A stretch of DNA of 64,000 bases from CAZKAP01 sp964552195 (GCA_964552195.1 CAZKFM010000009.1:1-64000), one strand, 5' to 3'; shown: positions 34,357 to 43,107, numbered from the stretch's first letter. Made by a program: numbers and translations. Notes: generated by a model from the letters alone, not told the origin.

Positions 34357-35232
34357 ATGCAGGAAATACAAGGAAGTCCCAATGGGATTTCCGAAACGCG
34401 CTTTAATGCTTACGGACTGGACTACGGTGATGTTCTAACCGAAACAGTGTACTTATATAGGGGTACCGTGCTTCAATGGGAGCCCCATTATTTCAAGCTC
34501 ATGGCGAGTATGCGAATGCTCCGATTAAAGATTCCCGCGTCCTTCAGTCCGGAATTCCTCGAAGAGCGGATTACGGATACGGCTACACGCAAATGGGGCT
34601 CTGAGATGCCGGAATTCGGCAGGGTTCAAATCCGTGTACTGCGGGATCGAAAAACGGGCGATCGACTGTCGGGTGCGGAACCCGCCCTGTACAGAATTGA
34701 AGCCATGGAGTCCGCAGATTTCTTTCTAAGGGGGCTTGATACCCGTGAAACGCATGTCTATACCGAACATCGATTACCGGGAAATCTGCTCACCGGACTC
34801 GGATTGCCACAGCACCCTGTATTTGCCATAGCCGAAGTCTTCGCTGAGGAAAATGGCTGGGATGATGCGATATTGCTGAACGAGCGAAAGCGGGTACTGG
34901 GCAGCATCCGGGGCAACCTTTGGCTACAGGTTGATCCAAACACCTGGAAGACCCCTGCCTATGAAGAGGGAAGCGGCCGTTCGGTGTATAGGGAACACCT
35001 TATGAATTACCTCAAAGCTCAGCCCGGTCTTAGCGTAGTAGAGGGAGAGGTATCGCCATTCGAACTCAACGATATACAATCTTTGGTGGTACAGCACGAT
35101 CCTTTTCGCTTTCATCTGGTTTCCCGTTATAAGAGAAAGAAGTACGAAACGGATGAGGTCTCCCAGTTCCTAAAGCTGTACTGCGACTTTGCTCGCGAAG
35201 AAATGCTGGAAAGTACGGAGTCAGGTTCCTAG
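34357..35232 (+). CDS. Class IV aminotransferase-like protein lacking the PLP lysine
   Basis: 291 residues with the fold type IV (branched-chain aminotransferase / ADC lyase) layout: NAYGLDYGDVLTETVYLYRG at the N-terminus and AEENGWDDAILLNERKRVLG further on. The Schiff-base Lys normally found in a N-x-K-T motif is Leu145 here (PGNLLTGLG). The usual Glu before the N-x-F/W-L strand is Gly182 (VLGSIRGNLWL), and the C-terminal phosphate-binding TN is replaced (QHDPF). These changes suggest the protein cannot act as a PLP enzyme. It is nevertheless full length and in a conserved neighbourhood, so it may have a structural or regulatory role. Confidence 0.85.
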   Translation: MQEIQGSPNGISETRFNAYGLDYGDVLTETVYLYRGTVLQWEPHYFKLMASMRMLRLKIPASFSPEFLEERITDTATRKWGSEMPEFGRVQIRVLRDRKTGDRLSGAEPALYRIEAMESADFFLRGLDTRETHVYTEHRLPGNLLTGLGLPQHPVFAIAEVFAEENGWDDAILLNERKRVLGSIRGNLWLQVDPNTWKTPAYEEGSGRSVYREHLMNYLKAQPGLSVVEGEVSPFELNDIQSLVVQHDPFRFHLVSRYKRKKYETDEVSQFLKLYCDFAREEMLESTESGS

Positions 35233-35780
35233 TTGAGGCTAGGATCCTCAGGGGAATTAGACCAAAGCTGATAATCGCCGCCGAGTTCCAGCATTTTCTC
35301 TTTCCAGAATGCCTGCGAGGGTTTTTCTATGATGTCGCTCTGATAGGTGTTGGATACGACCACCCAGGACTTAGATCGGAGTTCCTGATCCAATTGAAAA
35401 GCATCCCATCCGGAATATCCCAGGAAGAATCGAATCTCATTTTCGGTAATCTGTTCCTGATTAATCAGGTCGATAATGGTATCGAAGTCTCCCCCCCAGA
35501 AAATGCCATCGGAGATTTCGATGCTATCCTTGATGAGATGGGGAACCCTGTGGATAAAATAGAGATTGTCCTGTTCTACAGGGCCGCCATTAAATACACG
35601 TATGGGAATTTTAATGTCTTCGACCAGTTCGTTGATGGAGAACTCCAGGGGTTTATTGAGGATGAAGCCTACGGAACCCGTGTCGTTGTGCTCTGCGATT
35701 AATACTACAGAACGGTTAAAAGAAACGTCCCCGGTAAGCGTCGGCTCAGCAACGAGTAGCGTTCCTTTTAGTGGTTTCAT
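35229..35780 (-). CDS. YqgE/AlgH family protein (UPF0301)
   Basis: 183 residues matching the AlgH/YqgE family: KGTLLVAEPTLTGDVSFNRS at the start, SVGFILNKPLE, FNGGPVEQDNLYFIHR and FFLGYSGWDAFQLDQEL. The role is not established; structural work places it as a single-domain alpha-beta protein possibly affecting gene expression. It converges with the aminotransferase-like gene and overlaps its stop by four bases. It lies downstream of the HU terminator. Confidence 0.95.
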   Translation of the reverse strand: MKPLKGTLLVAEPTLTGDVSFNRSVVLIAEHNDTGSVGFILNKPLEFSINELVEDIKIPIRVFNGGPVEQDNLYFIHRVPHLIKDSIEISDGIFWGGDFDTIIDLINQEQITENEIRFFLGYSGWDAFQLDQELRSKSWVVVSNTYQSDIIEKPSQAFWKEKMLELGGDYQLWSNSPEDPSLN

Positions 35781-35847
35781 GCTGCGAAGGGTTATTCTCC
35801 TAAAAGAAAGTTACTATTTATTTTGTAACCTTCAAACACGGCAAAAA

Positions 35848-35879
35848 GAAAAGCGCCCTTAGGATCAAGAGCGCTTTTC
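35848..35879 (-). terminator. Terminator of the HU gene
   Basis: GAAAAGCGC (35848-35856) pairs with GCGCTTTTC (35871-35879). On the minus strand it is followed by CTTTTTG, so it terminates the leftward HU transcript just before the yqgE start. Confidence 0.8.
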
Positions 35880-35888
35880 GGAAGTTTT

Positions 35889-36167
35889 TTAGTTTACTGC
35901 GTTGCCCAGTTCCGTCCCAGCTTTGAACTTAACAACATTCTTGGCGGCAATTTTGATGGCTTTACCAGTCTGAGGGTTTCGGCCTTCACGTGCCTCTCTT
36001 TTAGAAACAGACCAGGATCCGAATCCTACCAGGGAAACCCGGTTACCCTTCTTCAGGGATCCTTCGACATTGTTCAGGAATGATTCCAGCGCTTTTTTAG
36101 CGGCCGCTTTAGTGATACCGGCATCTTCTGCCATAGCATCAATTAATTCAGTCTTATTCATACTCAC
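35889..36167 (-). CDS. hup: HU-type DNA-binding protein
   Basis: 90-92 residues, a typical HU subunit. MNKTELIDAMAEDAGITKAA opens the first helix pair; the signature GFGSWSVSKREAREGRNPQT holds the beta-arm with the Pro that intercalates in DNA. The second Met (36161) may be the true start. It is a nucleoid-associated histone-like protein. It has its own strong promoter and terminator and is therefore monocistronic. Confidence 0.96.
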   Translation of the reverse strand: MSMNKTELIDAMAEDAGITKAAAKKALESFLNNVEGSLKKGNRVSLVGFGSWSVSKREAREGRNPQTGKAIKIAAKNVVKFKAGTELGNAVN

Positions 36168-36193
36168 TTAAAATTTATGCGTGCAATTTCAAA

Positions 36194-36223
36194 CAAATTT
36201 ATACGTAATCGCCGCCGACGCAA
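36194..36223 (-). promoter_or_regulatory. Promoter of the HU gene
   Basis: On the minus strand TTG (36221-36223) and TAAATTTG (36194-36201) are separated by 19 bp, matching the Bacteroidota housekeeping promoter (-33 TTTG/TTG and -7 TAnnTTTG). The predicted leader is about 25 bp. Confidence 0.75.
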
Positions 36224-36341
36224 GTAAACACGCGGGAAATCGGGAGGTTTGTTGATAACTTAGGCTATATGTTAATAAGCTTATTTATGTTAACAGCTGA
36301 TTATCAGCATTTTCAACTTCCGACGGTTTCTTAGCGAATTT

Positions 36342-37298
36342 TCATACGAATCGCCCATTTTCGGGTAAATCCCAGCCTTTCAGTAGCTCAGTGGTGTTCA
36401 GGCGCTTTCTGCCGGGGAGTTGAAGCACCTCGGGAATGACGTAACCATTGCTAGCCGCAATCCAAATTTCCCCATCCCTGGTGAAGGCCGCTCCGGGTTC
36501 CGAATCGGGCTGTCGGAATTCGATCCTGGCTTGATATACCTTAACATCCATCGATTCCCCGTCGTATTCCAGGCTCGACCAGGCCCCGGGGTAGGGGCTC
36601 AGCCCTCGTATATGATTTAACACAGACCGAACGGGCATATTCCAATCGATTCGGCAATCTTCTCGGAATAATTTGGGGGCAGCGCGTAGTTCCGCACCCA
36701 TTAAATCCGGCTGTGGATTTGGGATAAGCCTTCCTTCCCAGATTCCTTCTACAGTATCTACTATGAGCGTTGCCCCGAGATCCATGAGCCTGTCGTGCAG
36801 GGTGCCGGCATTGTCCGATTCGAGTATGGGGGCGTCTCTTTGCAGTAGTATGTCTCCGGTATCGATGTGTTCATCAATCATGAATGTGGTAACCCCGGTG
36901 TTCTCTTCGCCATGGATGATGGCCCAGTTTATTGGAGCCGCACCCCGATACTGCGGAAGGAGAGAGGCATGGAGGTTAAAGGTGCCCAGAGACGGAATGG
37001 ACCACACTGCCTTGGGTAACATGCGAAAGGCGACGACTACCTGTATGTCCGGTTTCAGGGAGTCTAGCCGGTCAAGGAAGTCCTGATCCCTCAGTTTTTC
37101 GGGTTGCAATACCAGCAGACCGCGTTCGAGAGCAAATTCCTTAACAGGAGAATGCTTCAATTTCCGGCCCCGACCGGCAGGTCTGTCCGGGGCAGTAATA
37201 ACCGCGACTACGGTATGGCCCTGTTCAAGAAGTGCCCGAAGTCCTGCGACGGCGAATTCGGGGGTTCCCATATAAACGATCTGGGGACGGTCTAACAT
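36342..37298 (-). CDS. fmt: Methionyl-tRNA formyltransferase
   Basis: 318 residues; formylates Met-tRNA(fMet) with 10-formyl-tetrahydrofolate. The N-terminal formyltransferase domain has the catalytic Asn-His-Asp set in FNLHASLLPQYRGAAPINW (about 107-125) and HIDTGDIL; the C-terminal OB-like domain (about 205-310) binds tRNA. It starts 3 bp downstream of recQ, so the two form an operon. Confidence 0.97.
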   Translation of the reverse strand: MLDRPQIVYMGTPEFAVAGLRALLEQGHTVVAVITAPDRPAGRGRKLKHSPVKEFALERGLLVLQPEKLRDQDFLDRLDSLKPDIQVVVAFRMLPKAVWSIPSLGTFNLHASLLPQYRGAAPINWAIIHGEENTGVTTFMIDEHIDTGDILLQRDAPILESDNAGTLHDRLMDLGATLIVDTVEGIWEGRLIPNPQPDLMGAELRAAPKLFREDCRIDWNMPVRSVLNHIRGLSPYPGAWSSLEYDGESMDVKVYQARIEFRQPDSEPGAAFTRDGEIWIAASNGYVIPEVLQLPGRKRLNTTELLKGWDLPENGRFV

Positions 37299-37301
37299 AT
37301 A

Positions 37302-39194
37302 TTAGCTGTTGATTGCGTATTGATTACCTGCGGTCAGTTGTATTCTACCCTGTCCCAGTAATGCGGTCAGTAATTCCAGTAGCTCCTCCTTATCTGCTCC
37401 GGATTCGAGAAGTAACTGTCCCGAATCTCTGGGCCCGGACCGCAGTAGATCGATGATTCTGCTTTCCGTCTGAGATCGCCTGTGTCTATCCGCAATTACC
37501 GGCGCACAAAGATCGCAATTTCCACAGGGCTCTATGGCCTGATCGAAATACCCCATAATGAACTGCTGTCGGCATTGGGGTTTATCGCCCATCATTTCCT
37601 GCATCTTCTTTATCCGACGAAGCTTTCCTTTCAGATACTTTTCCAGGAAGGGTCGCAGGGGTCTCAGTGTTCTCTCATCCTCTCTGGGGTGTTTCCAGAT
37701 CAGCTTCCATTTCTTATCGACAGGCCGGTATTCAATCAGCTCGAGCTCAGCCAGTCGATTTAGGCTATCCTGTAGTTTACTCCTGCTTATTTCAAGGTTT
37801 CGGGCAATTTGCCATTCATTGATTTCGGTAAGGGTATCGAATATCCCCCCGTGATTTCGCACCAGTGTTTCCAGTATAGGCCCCAGGAACTTTCGCTGTT
37901 CCATGTGCTGACGAATCAGATGGCGTGAGGCTATGATTCTCAGACTACTCCGCCGCTGACCTTGGGTGTTCACCTCGATGAGCTCGTGCTTTTCAAGGGT
38001 TCTTAAGGCATCCAGCGTTTTTAAAGGGGAGAATGCGTATCGGAGGCAGAAGGCATTAAAATCGAAATCAAAGCGCTGATCTACGCCTTCCATAGACGGA
38101 ATTTGGAAGAATGCCGCCAGAGCCTTGTAAACGGCCAGCAGGTCTTCATATTGGGCCAGACCCTCGTAATACTGGCTTCGCTGCTCCTTATATGAGTCAG
38201 GACCGCAAAGGATGATGCACCGGGCTGGCTTGCCATCCCGCCCTGCACGTCCGGCCTCCTGATAATAATTCTCCAGGCTGTCGGGCAGATCGTAATGAAC
38301 GATTAGTCGGACGTCCCCTTTGTCGATCCCCATACCGAAAGCATTGGTGGCAACCACGATGCGAGTCTGTCCACCGAGCCAGCGACGAAGGATCTTACGC
38401 TTGTTATCGATTTCCATTCCTCCGTGGAAGGCCTCGGCCTGAATTCCACGATGATGAAGCAGGCGTGCCAGTTGCTCACTTCGTTTTCGGCTGCCGACAT
38501 AGACAATGCCCGAACCCGGGCTGCGATCCAACCAATACATGAGTTCACCTTCCCGGTCTTCATTCGCTGCTACACGGATACTCAGGTTACTGCGGTAGTA
38601 CGAATTCCGGACCCGTACGGGATTCCGCAGTCCCAATTGTCCTTCCATGTCCCTGAGGACGTCGGGAGTAGCCGTAGCCGTTAGTGCCATTATCGGAACC
38701 AAAGGATGGGCCTCTCGAACAAGATGTATATTGAGATAGGCCGGTCGGAAGTCGTGTCCCCATTGCGAAATACAGTGCGCCTCGTCCACGGCAAGCAGCG
38801 ATATGGGCAGGCTCGATAGCTGCTCTAGTACCAGGGGATGCTGCAGTCGTTCAGGGGAGAGATAGACTATCTTATAGACATCCTGCCTCAGGTTGTCCAT
38901 GATTCTCAACAGGTCCTGCTGGGCGATGGCTCCGAACAGGCCCAGCGCTCGCACGCCCCTCTGCTGTAATCCCTGCACCTGGTCCTGCATAAGGGCGATT
39001 AGGGGTGAAACAACCAGGCACAGGCCGGGTAGCTGGAGCGCGGTGTATTGAAAGCACAGGGACTTTCCTCCACCCGTTGGCAACAAGGCCACCGTGTCTC
39101 GTCCATCGAGAGCGGCCTGAATCACTTGTTCCTGGTGGGGGCGCAGGGACTGAAAACCCCAGTATTTTTTTAGCAGGGAGGTATCGATTCCCAT
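37302..39194 (-). CDS. recQ: ATP-dependent DNA helicase RecQ
   Basis: 630 residues, 3'-5' superfamily 2 helicase for recombination and stalled-fork processing. Walker A LLPTGGGKSLCFQ (about residue 38), DEAH box in AVDEAHCISQWGHDFRP (about 136), motif VI QEAGRAGRDGKP, and the zinc-binding cluster ending EPCGNCDLC (about 550). The C-terminal region is a short winged helix plus a helical tail; a canonical HRDC domain is not evident. It is co-transcribed with fmt. Confidence 0.96.
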   Translation of the reverse strand: MGIDTSLLKKYWGFQSLRPHQEQVIQAALDGRDTVALLPTGGGKSLCFQYTALQLPGLCLVVSPLIALMQDQVQGLQQRGVRALGLFGAIAQQDLLRIMDNLRQDVYKIVYLSPERLQHPLVLEQLSSLPISLLAVDEAHCISQWGHDFRPAYLNIHLVREAHPLVPIMALTATATPDVLRDMEGQLGLRNPVRVRNSYYRSNLSIRVAANEDREGELMYWLDRSPGSGIVYVGSRKRSEQLARLLHHRGIQAEAFHGGMEIDNKRKILRRWLGGQTRIVVATNAFGMGIDKGDVRLIVHYDLPDSLENYYQEAGRAGRDGKPARCIILCGPDSYKEQRSQYYEGLAQYEDLLAVYKALAAFFQIPSMEGVDQRFDFDFNAFCLRYAFSPLKTLDALRTLEKHELIEVNTQGQRRSSLRIIASRHLIRQHMEQRKFLGPILETLVRNHGGIFDTLTEINEWQIARNLEISRSKLQDSLNRLAELELIEYRPVDKKWKLIWKHPREDERTLRPLRPFLEKYLKGKLRRIKKMQEMMGDKPQCRQQFIMGYFDQAIEPCGNCDLCAPVIADRHRRSQTESRIIDLLRSGPRDSGQLLLESGADKEELLELLTALLGQGRIQLTAGNQYAINS

Positions 39195-39302
39195 GAATAG
39201 GCTATTTGTTATTCAAAGTTACAAGCCTTCACCGTAGGTCCTTTGCGGAATCAAATCCTATAGTTCCGGACGCACCAACCGGGGGGCTGATAAAAATGGC
39301 CA

Positions 39303-39872
39303 TCACAGCATCTCCCGGTCCTTCAGGAAGTCGAGCACGAAACGAAGGCGATCCTCAGGAGGAAGCAAAGGAACGGTGATCAGTTCGTAACCGTATCGCC
39401 TGTAAGTCTTTATCAGGTTTGATTCCGTCTGGTAGGCCGTTTCCACGGACTCCAGCCGCTGTCTGTCATTCCGGAATATCTCGGGCCAGATCGGTGTCAG
39501 AAAAACGCAATCATACCGGTGCCACTGGCAGAGCTGCTCGAAATTCCGCGGATAGGGTTGATCAAAGGCTTCCATGTAAGCCAGTACATCGGGCAGTCCC
39601 CTGTCGAAAAACGCCAGGGCTTCCTCCCGATCTTCGAAATCCCGCCACTGCTTCAGCCTTTGTTCAAGCAACCGGCGGTTGAAATCCATGGGGTCAACTG
39701 CCATGAGAAGGGGGTTCTCATTTTCTGACAGGTCGGGCTGAGATTTGAGGATTTCGTCGGTAAGTAATCTGATCTCTTCGGGATAGCAGTGGTACCCCAG
39801 GTCCTCCAGCCCCCCGATCAGTGTCGATTTACCCGTTGCGGGTCCTCCGGTAAACAGTACCCGGCGGCGCAT
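39303..39872 (-). CDS. AAA-type ATPase/kinase (P-loop, AAA_28-like)
   Basis: About 189 residues with a P-loop RVLFTGGPATGKSTLIGGL at the N-terminus, a DRGLPDVLAYMEAF segment resembling Walker B of the NadR-like kinases, and a C-terminal PEDRLRFVLDFL helix. The family (AAA_28, related to TTD14 and NadR kinase domains) is probably a nucleoside or nucleotide phosphotransferase. I chose the start at 39872 (MRRRVLFTGG); the frame extends ten codons upstream. It is divergent from the DUF493 gene. Confidence 0.85.
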   Translation of the reverse strand: MRRRVLFTGGPATGKSTLIGGLEDLGYHCYPEEIRLLTDEILKSQPDLSENENPLLMAVDPMDFNRRLLEQRLKQWRDFEDREEALAFFDRGLPDVLAYMEAFDQPYPRNFEQLCQWHRYDCVFLTPIWPEIFRNDRQRLESVETAYQTESNLIKTYRRYGYELITVPLLPPEDRLRFVLDFLKDREML

Positions 39873-39981
39873 ATTTTCATCAGTTTTCGTCCCGGTCGGC
39901 ATATAATGAGTACTTTCGCATGACCATATGGATCAGCAGACCTATCGTCTTTTCACAGCTGAACAAATATCCCATTAAGTT

Positions 39982-40269
39982 ATGAATAACGGACCCTCGG
40001 GTGAATTTTATGACCGTTTGCGCCAACAGCTGGAGGAATCCGCTGAATGGCCTGCGGTTTACCTCTTTAAGTTCATAGTCACCTCCGATCCGGATAAAAT
40101 TCGTGAACTGCACCGGATTTTTGATTTGAAGGGGGCTGTAATCGAGACCAAGAAATCGAAGAACGGCAAGTACACCAGCGTATCCATTACGGTCCGCATG
40201 CAGGGCCCGGACGAGGTAATTGCCAAGTATCGGGAAGTCGAAGGGATCGAGGGGATTATTTCGCTCTAG
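39982..40269 (+). CDS. DUF493 family protein (YbeD-like)
   Basis: 95 residues, ACT-like ferredoxin fold: YLFKFIVTSDPDKIRELHRIF followed by KGKYTSVSIT-type strands and a final VEGIEGIISL strand. YbeD-type proteins are thought to be regulatory, with no established ligand. It is followed 83 bp later by the DUF4290 gene. Confidence 0.93.
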   Translation: MNNGPSGEFYDRLRQQLEESAEWPAVYLFKFIVTSDPDKIRELHRIFDLKGAVIETKKSKNGKYTSVSITVRMQGPDEVIAKYREVEGIEGIISL

Positions 40270-40352
40270 TACCTTTTTATGGGCATTTATAATTTCGTTA
40301 CTTTGTAATCGTTGATAACCCTAAGTCAGCATCTTCATTAAAGTTATCCCCT

Positions 40353-41003
40353 TTGGATTCAACATCTTATCTCGAATACAACACGGAACGTTCCCATCTC
40401 TTCATACCCGAGTACGGCCGGCATTTCCAGAAAATGGTAGACTACGCGGTTACTATTGAAGACCGCGAGGAGCGCAACAAGGTGGCACAGGCCATAATAA
40501 GTGTCATGGGAAATCTGCAGCCCCATCTCAGGGATGTCCCTGATTTTCAGCATAAACTGTGGGACCAGTTGTTTATCATGTCCGACTTCAAGCTGGACGT
40601 GGATTCTCCATTTCCCTTTACTTCCAAGGAAGTGCTGCAGCAGAGACCCGAGTCCTTGCCTTATCCACAGAATTTTCCCAAATACCGCTTCTACGGCAAC
40701 AATATCAAGAGGATGATAGATGTGGCCGTAAGCTGGGAAAAAGGAGAGAAACGCGATGGACTGGAATACGCCATTGCCAACCACATGAAGAAGTGCTACC
40801 TGAACTGGAACAAGGATTCCGTGGAGGATACGGTTGTATTCGCACACCTGAAGGAGCTCAGTGACGGACAGATCGATCTGGATCCCGAAGGGGAGACACT
40901 GACGGAAAGCGGTCAGTTCCTCAAGAACCGGGTAGCCAAGAGTAACCGGCAGACAACCAAAAAGGGACCCCGCACCGGCCGGAATAAGAAGCGGCATCCC
41001 TAA
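40353..41003 (+). CDS. DUF4290 family protein
   Basis: 216 residues of a Bacteroidota-specific family of unknown function, easily identified by LFIPEYGRHFQKMVDYAVTI, ISVMGNLQPHLRDVPDFQHK and LDVDSPFPFTS. The C-terminal tail (about 195-216) is very basic (TTKKGPRTGRNKKRHP), suggesting nucleic-acid binding. No ATG fits; the start is taken as TTG at 40353, directly before the conserved EYNTERSHL. It lies 19 bp before murA and is co-transcribed with it. Confidence 0.92.
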   Translation: MDSTSYLEYNTERSHLFIPEYGRHFQKMVDYAVTIEDREERNKVAQAIISVMGNLQPHLRDVPDFQHKLWDQLFIMSDFKLDVDSPFPFTSKEVLQQRPESLPYPQNFPKYRFYGNNIKRMIDVAVSWEKGEKRDGLEYAIANHMKKCYLNWNKDSVEDTVVFAHLKELSDGQIDLDPEGETLTESGQFLKNRVAKSNRQTTKKGPRTGRNKKRHP

Positions 41004-41022
41004 ATCCTAGTTAGACAGAATT

Positions 41023-42330
41023 ATGGGCTCGTTTAAAATCGAGGGAGGACATGAGCTTAACGGCACCATTACCCCTCAGGGCGCCAAGAATGAGGCGCTG
41101 CAGATTCTCTGTGCAGTTTTATTGACGGAAGATGAGGTTACTATACGAAACATCCCGAATATACTGGATGTCAATAAACTCATCGCCATAATAGAAGATT
41201 TAGGGGTTAAGGTCAACCGTCTGGACGAACATTCCTACACCTTCAAGGCAGACGCCATTCGTCTGGATTATCTGCAATCCAAAGCCTTCAAAGAAGACGG
41301 GAGAAAATTAAGGGGGTCTATCATGCTGGTTGGTCCGTTGCTTGCCCGGTTCGGCAAGGGGTATATCCCCAAGCCCGGCGGGGACAAGATTGGCCGCCGC
41401 CGACTAGATACCCATTTTGAAGGTCTGATCAAGTTAGGTGCTTCGTTTCGGTATAATCCAGAAGAACATTTCTATGGGGTCGAATCCGACGGATTAAAGG
41501 GGACGTATATGTTGCTGGACGAGGCTTCAGTTACCGGTACGGCCAATATCCTCATGGCAGCCGTCCTGGCCGAAGGTGAAACGACCATTTACAATGCCGC
41601 CTGTGAGCCTTACCTGCAGCAACTTTGCCATATGCTGGTACGCATGGGGGCGAACATAGAGGGCATAGGTTCTAACCTGCTTCGCATACAAGGGGTTTCC
41701 CGCTTAGGCGGTACGGAGCATACCGTATTACCCGATATGATTGAAATCGGAAGCTGGATTGGACTGGCCGCCATGACACGAAGTGAACTGACTATCAGGG
41801 AGGTTTCCTGGGATAATCTGGGGCAAATACCCGGGGCATTTCGCAAGCTGGGCATAACGGTGGAACGTTCCGGGGAAGACATACATATTCCTGCGCATAA
41901 GCAAGGTTTCGAGGTACAGTCGTTTATAGACGGGTCCATCATGACCCTGGCGGATGCACCCTGGCCCGGACTGACCCCCGATTTACTTAGTGTACTGCTC
42001 GTCGTTGCTGTTCAGGCTAGGGGAGAGGTTATTATTCACCAGAAAATGTTCGAGAGTCGCTTGTTTTTCGTCGATAAGCTTATCGACATGGGGGCCAAGA
42101 TCATACTGTGCGATCCCCATCGGGCGACCGTTATCGGGCATGATTTCAAGTCCCGTCTCAAGGCAACTACCATGGTGTCTCCGGATATCCGGGCGGGAAT
42201 TTCCCTGCTGATCGCTGCCTTATCGGCGCGGGGTACCTCCATTATTCACAACATAGAGCAGATCGACCGCGGATATGAGCGGATTGATGAACGTTTGAGA
42301 AACATAGGCGCGCATATTGAAAGGCTTTGA
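41023..42330 (+). CDS. murA: UDP-N-acetylglucosamine 1-carboxyvinyltransferase
   Basis: 435 residues, first committed enzyme of peptidoglycan synthesis, adding enolpyruvate from PEP to UDP-GlcNAc. Substrate residues K22/N23 (GAKNEALQ) are present. The loop normally containing the fosfomycin-target Cys reads PKPGGDKIGRRRLDTHF here, with Asp121 in that position (GAC codon). Enzymes with Asp at this site are active and intrinsically fosfomycin-insensitive in other phyla. It is co-transcribed with the DUF4290 gene. Confidence 0.97.
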   Translation: MGSFKIEGGHELNGTITPQGAKNEALQILCAVLLTEDEVTIRNIPNILDVNKLIAIIEDLGVKVNRLDEHSYTFKADAIRLDYLQSKAFKEDGRKLRGSIMLVGPLLARFGKGYIPKPGGDKIGRRRLDTHFEGLIKLGASFRYNPEEHFYGVESDGLKGTYMLLDEASVTGTANILMAAVLAEGETTIYNAACEPYLQQLCHMLVRMGANIEGIGSNLLRIQGVSRLGGTEHTVLPDMIEIGSWIGLAAMTRSELTIREVSWDNLGQIPGAFRKLGITVERSGEDIHIPAHKQGFEVQSFIDGSIMTLADAPWPGLTPDLLSVLLVVAVQARGEVIIHQKMFESRLFFVDKLIDMGAKIILCDPHRATVIGHDFKSRLKATTMVSPDIRAGISLLIAALSARGTSIIHNIEQIDRGYERIDERLRNIGAHIERL

Positions 42331-42358
42331 CGGGCAACTTGCTCAGTCATCCCAAGGA

Positions 42359-42787
42359 CTAACTTGCCTGCAACAGCATACTGCGAACATTTTTAAAAAA
42401 TGTATTGGCCATAATACTGGGTGAATTCAGAGCGCTCGATTGCCTGAAAAAGGTGTCGATTTGCTGCAATTTGTAGTATGCGGCCTCATTGTCTTCCCCA
42501 AAATCATGAAAGGCCATATCCCAGTGACTGAAGATACGTTCGGCATCATCCCTGAGCTCCAGAGTGGTAACCAGGTTGTGCCGGCCGTCGTGTTTAATTC
42601 GGTCGTATAAGGGCAGAACGTCTTTAGCTTCCCCTTCGATCAACTGCAGGAACTGGCCCCGGTGAAATAGCAGACACCCTGTGATGCCGTGGCTGTTGTT
42701 GAATGCCCTAGAGTGACTCAGCATCTTATAGATGTCCTCTTTGGTAAAATCGGGCGAGGCTACAGAACGGTACAGAACGGAGTACAT
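42359..42787 (-). CDS. BLUF-domain blue-light photoreceptor
   Basis: 142 residues consisting of a BLUF domain and a short helical tail, without an output domain. The flavin-binding residues line up with AppA spacing: Tyr6 (SVLYRS), Asn30 (AFNNSHGITG), Gln48 (GQFLQLIEGE), plus Trp89 and Met91 (SHWDMAF). It should therefore bind FAD and photocycle. Short BLUF proteins signal through partner proteins such as PixE or anti-repressors. The gene lies beside the photolyase operon, behind a control region with repeated TGTTTA motifs. Confidence 0.95.
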   Translation of the reverse strand: MYSVLYRSVASPDFTKEDIYKMLSHSRAFNNSHGITGCLLFHRGQFLQLIEGEAKDVLPLYDRIKHDGRHNLVTTLELRDDAERIFSHWDMAFHDFGEDNEAAYYKLQQIDTFFRQSSALNSPSIMANTFFKNVRSMLLQAS

Positions 42788-43062
42788 AAAACGGTATTAT
42801 CGTTTCAAATATAGAGAAATAATACCGCCTTGAGTTAAACAAAAATTTCTATTCATGTCAAATCTGTTTAGTTTAAGTGCTGGGCTGACAGAACTCAGCT
42901 AAACAAGGAGTAATCAATCCCTTTGATTGATGCGAACACTGATTATTATCAGTAGTCACTCGTTTTTACCACTAAAAAATTAAACAAAAACCCCGGGTAT
43001 ATACATAAAAATTTGAATGTTGATGAGTCTTGTTTAAGGGTTCTGCTACAGGGTTCATTCAA
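42788..43062 (-). promoter_or_regulatory. BLUF gene control region with five TGTTTA motifs
   Basis: The -7 element TATATTTG (minus strand, 42806-42813) lies 19 bp from the BLUF start. No -33 TTTG has correct spacing. Five TGTTTA[A/G] motifs occur: 42835-42841 (minus), 42865-42871 (plus), 42899-42905 (minus), 42980-42986 (minus) and 43031-43037 (plus). The second and third form an inverted pair TGTTTAG...CTAAACA, and the fourth and fifth another pair. This suggests a cooperative regulator, probably light or stress related. Confidence 0.5.
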
Positions 43063-43087
43063 CAAAAAACCCGGGACTGGGCCGGGC
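43063..43087 (-). terminator. Terminator of the photolyase operon
   Basis: On the minus strand CCCGG-CCCAGT-CCCGGG forms a short GC stem followed by TTTTTTG. It lies 21 bp past the photolyase stop. Confidence 0.65.
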
Positions 43088-43107
43088 GTAAGGGGAGGGG
43101 GCGATTC

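Noticed and set aside
36250..36309. DnaA-box-like sequences (TGTTGATAA, TTATCAGCA) in an AT-rich gap
   Set aside because: Only two imperfect boxes, no dnaA nearby and no box cluster; not enough for an origin. A perfect TTATCCACA at about 40664 is inside a coding gene.
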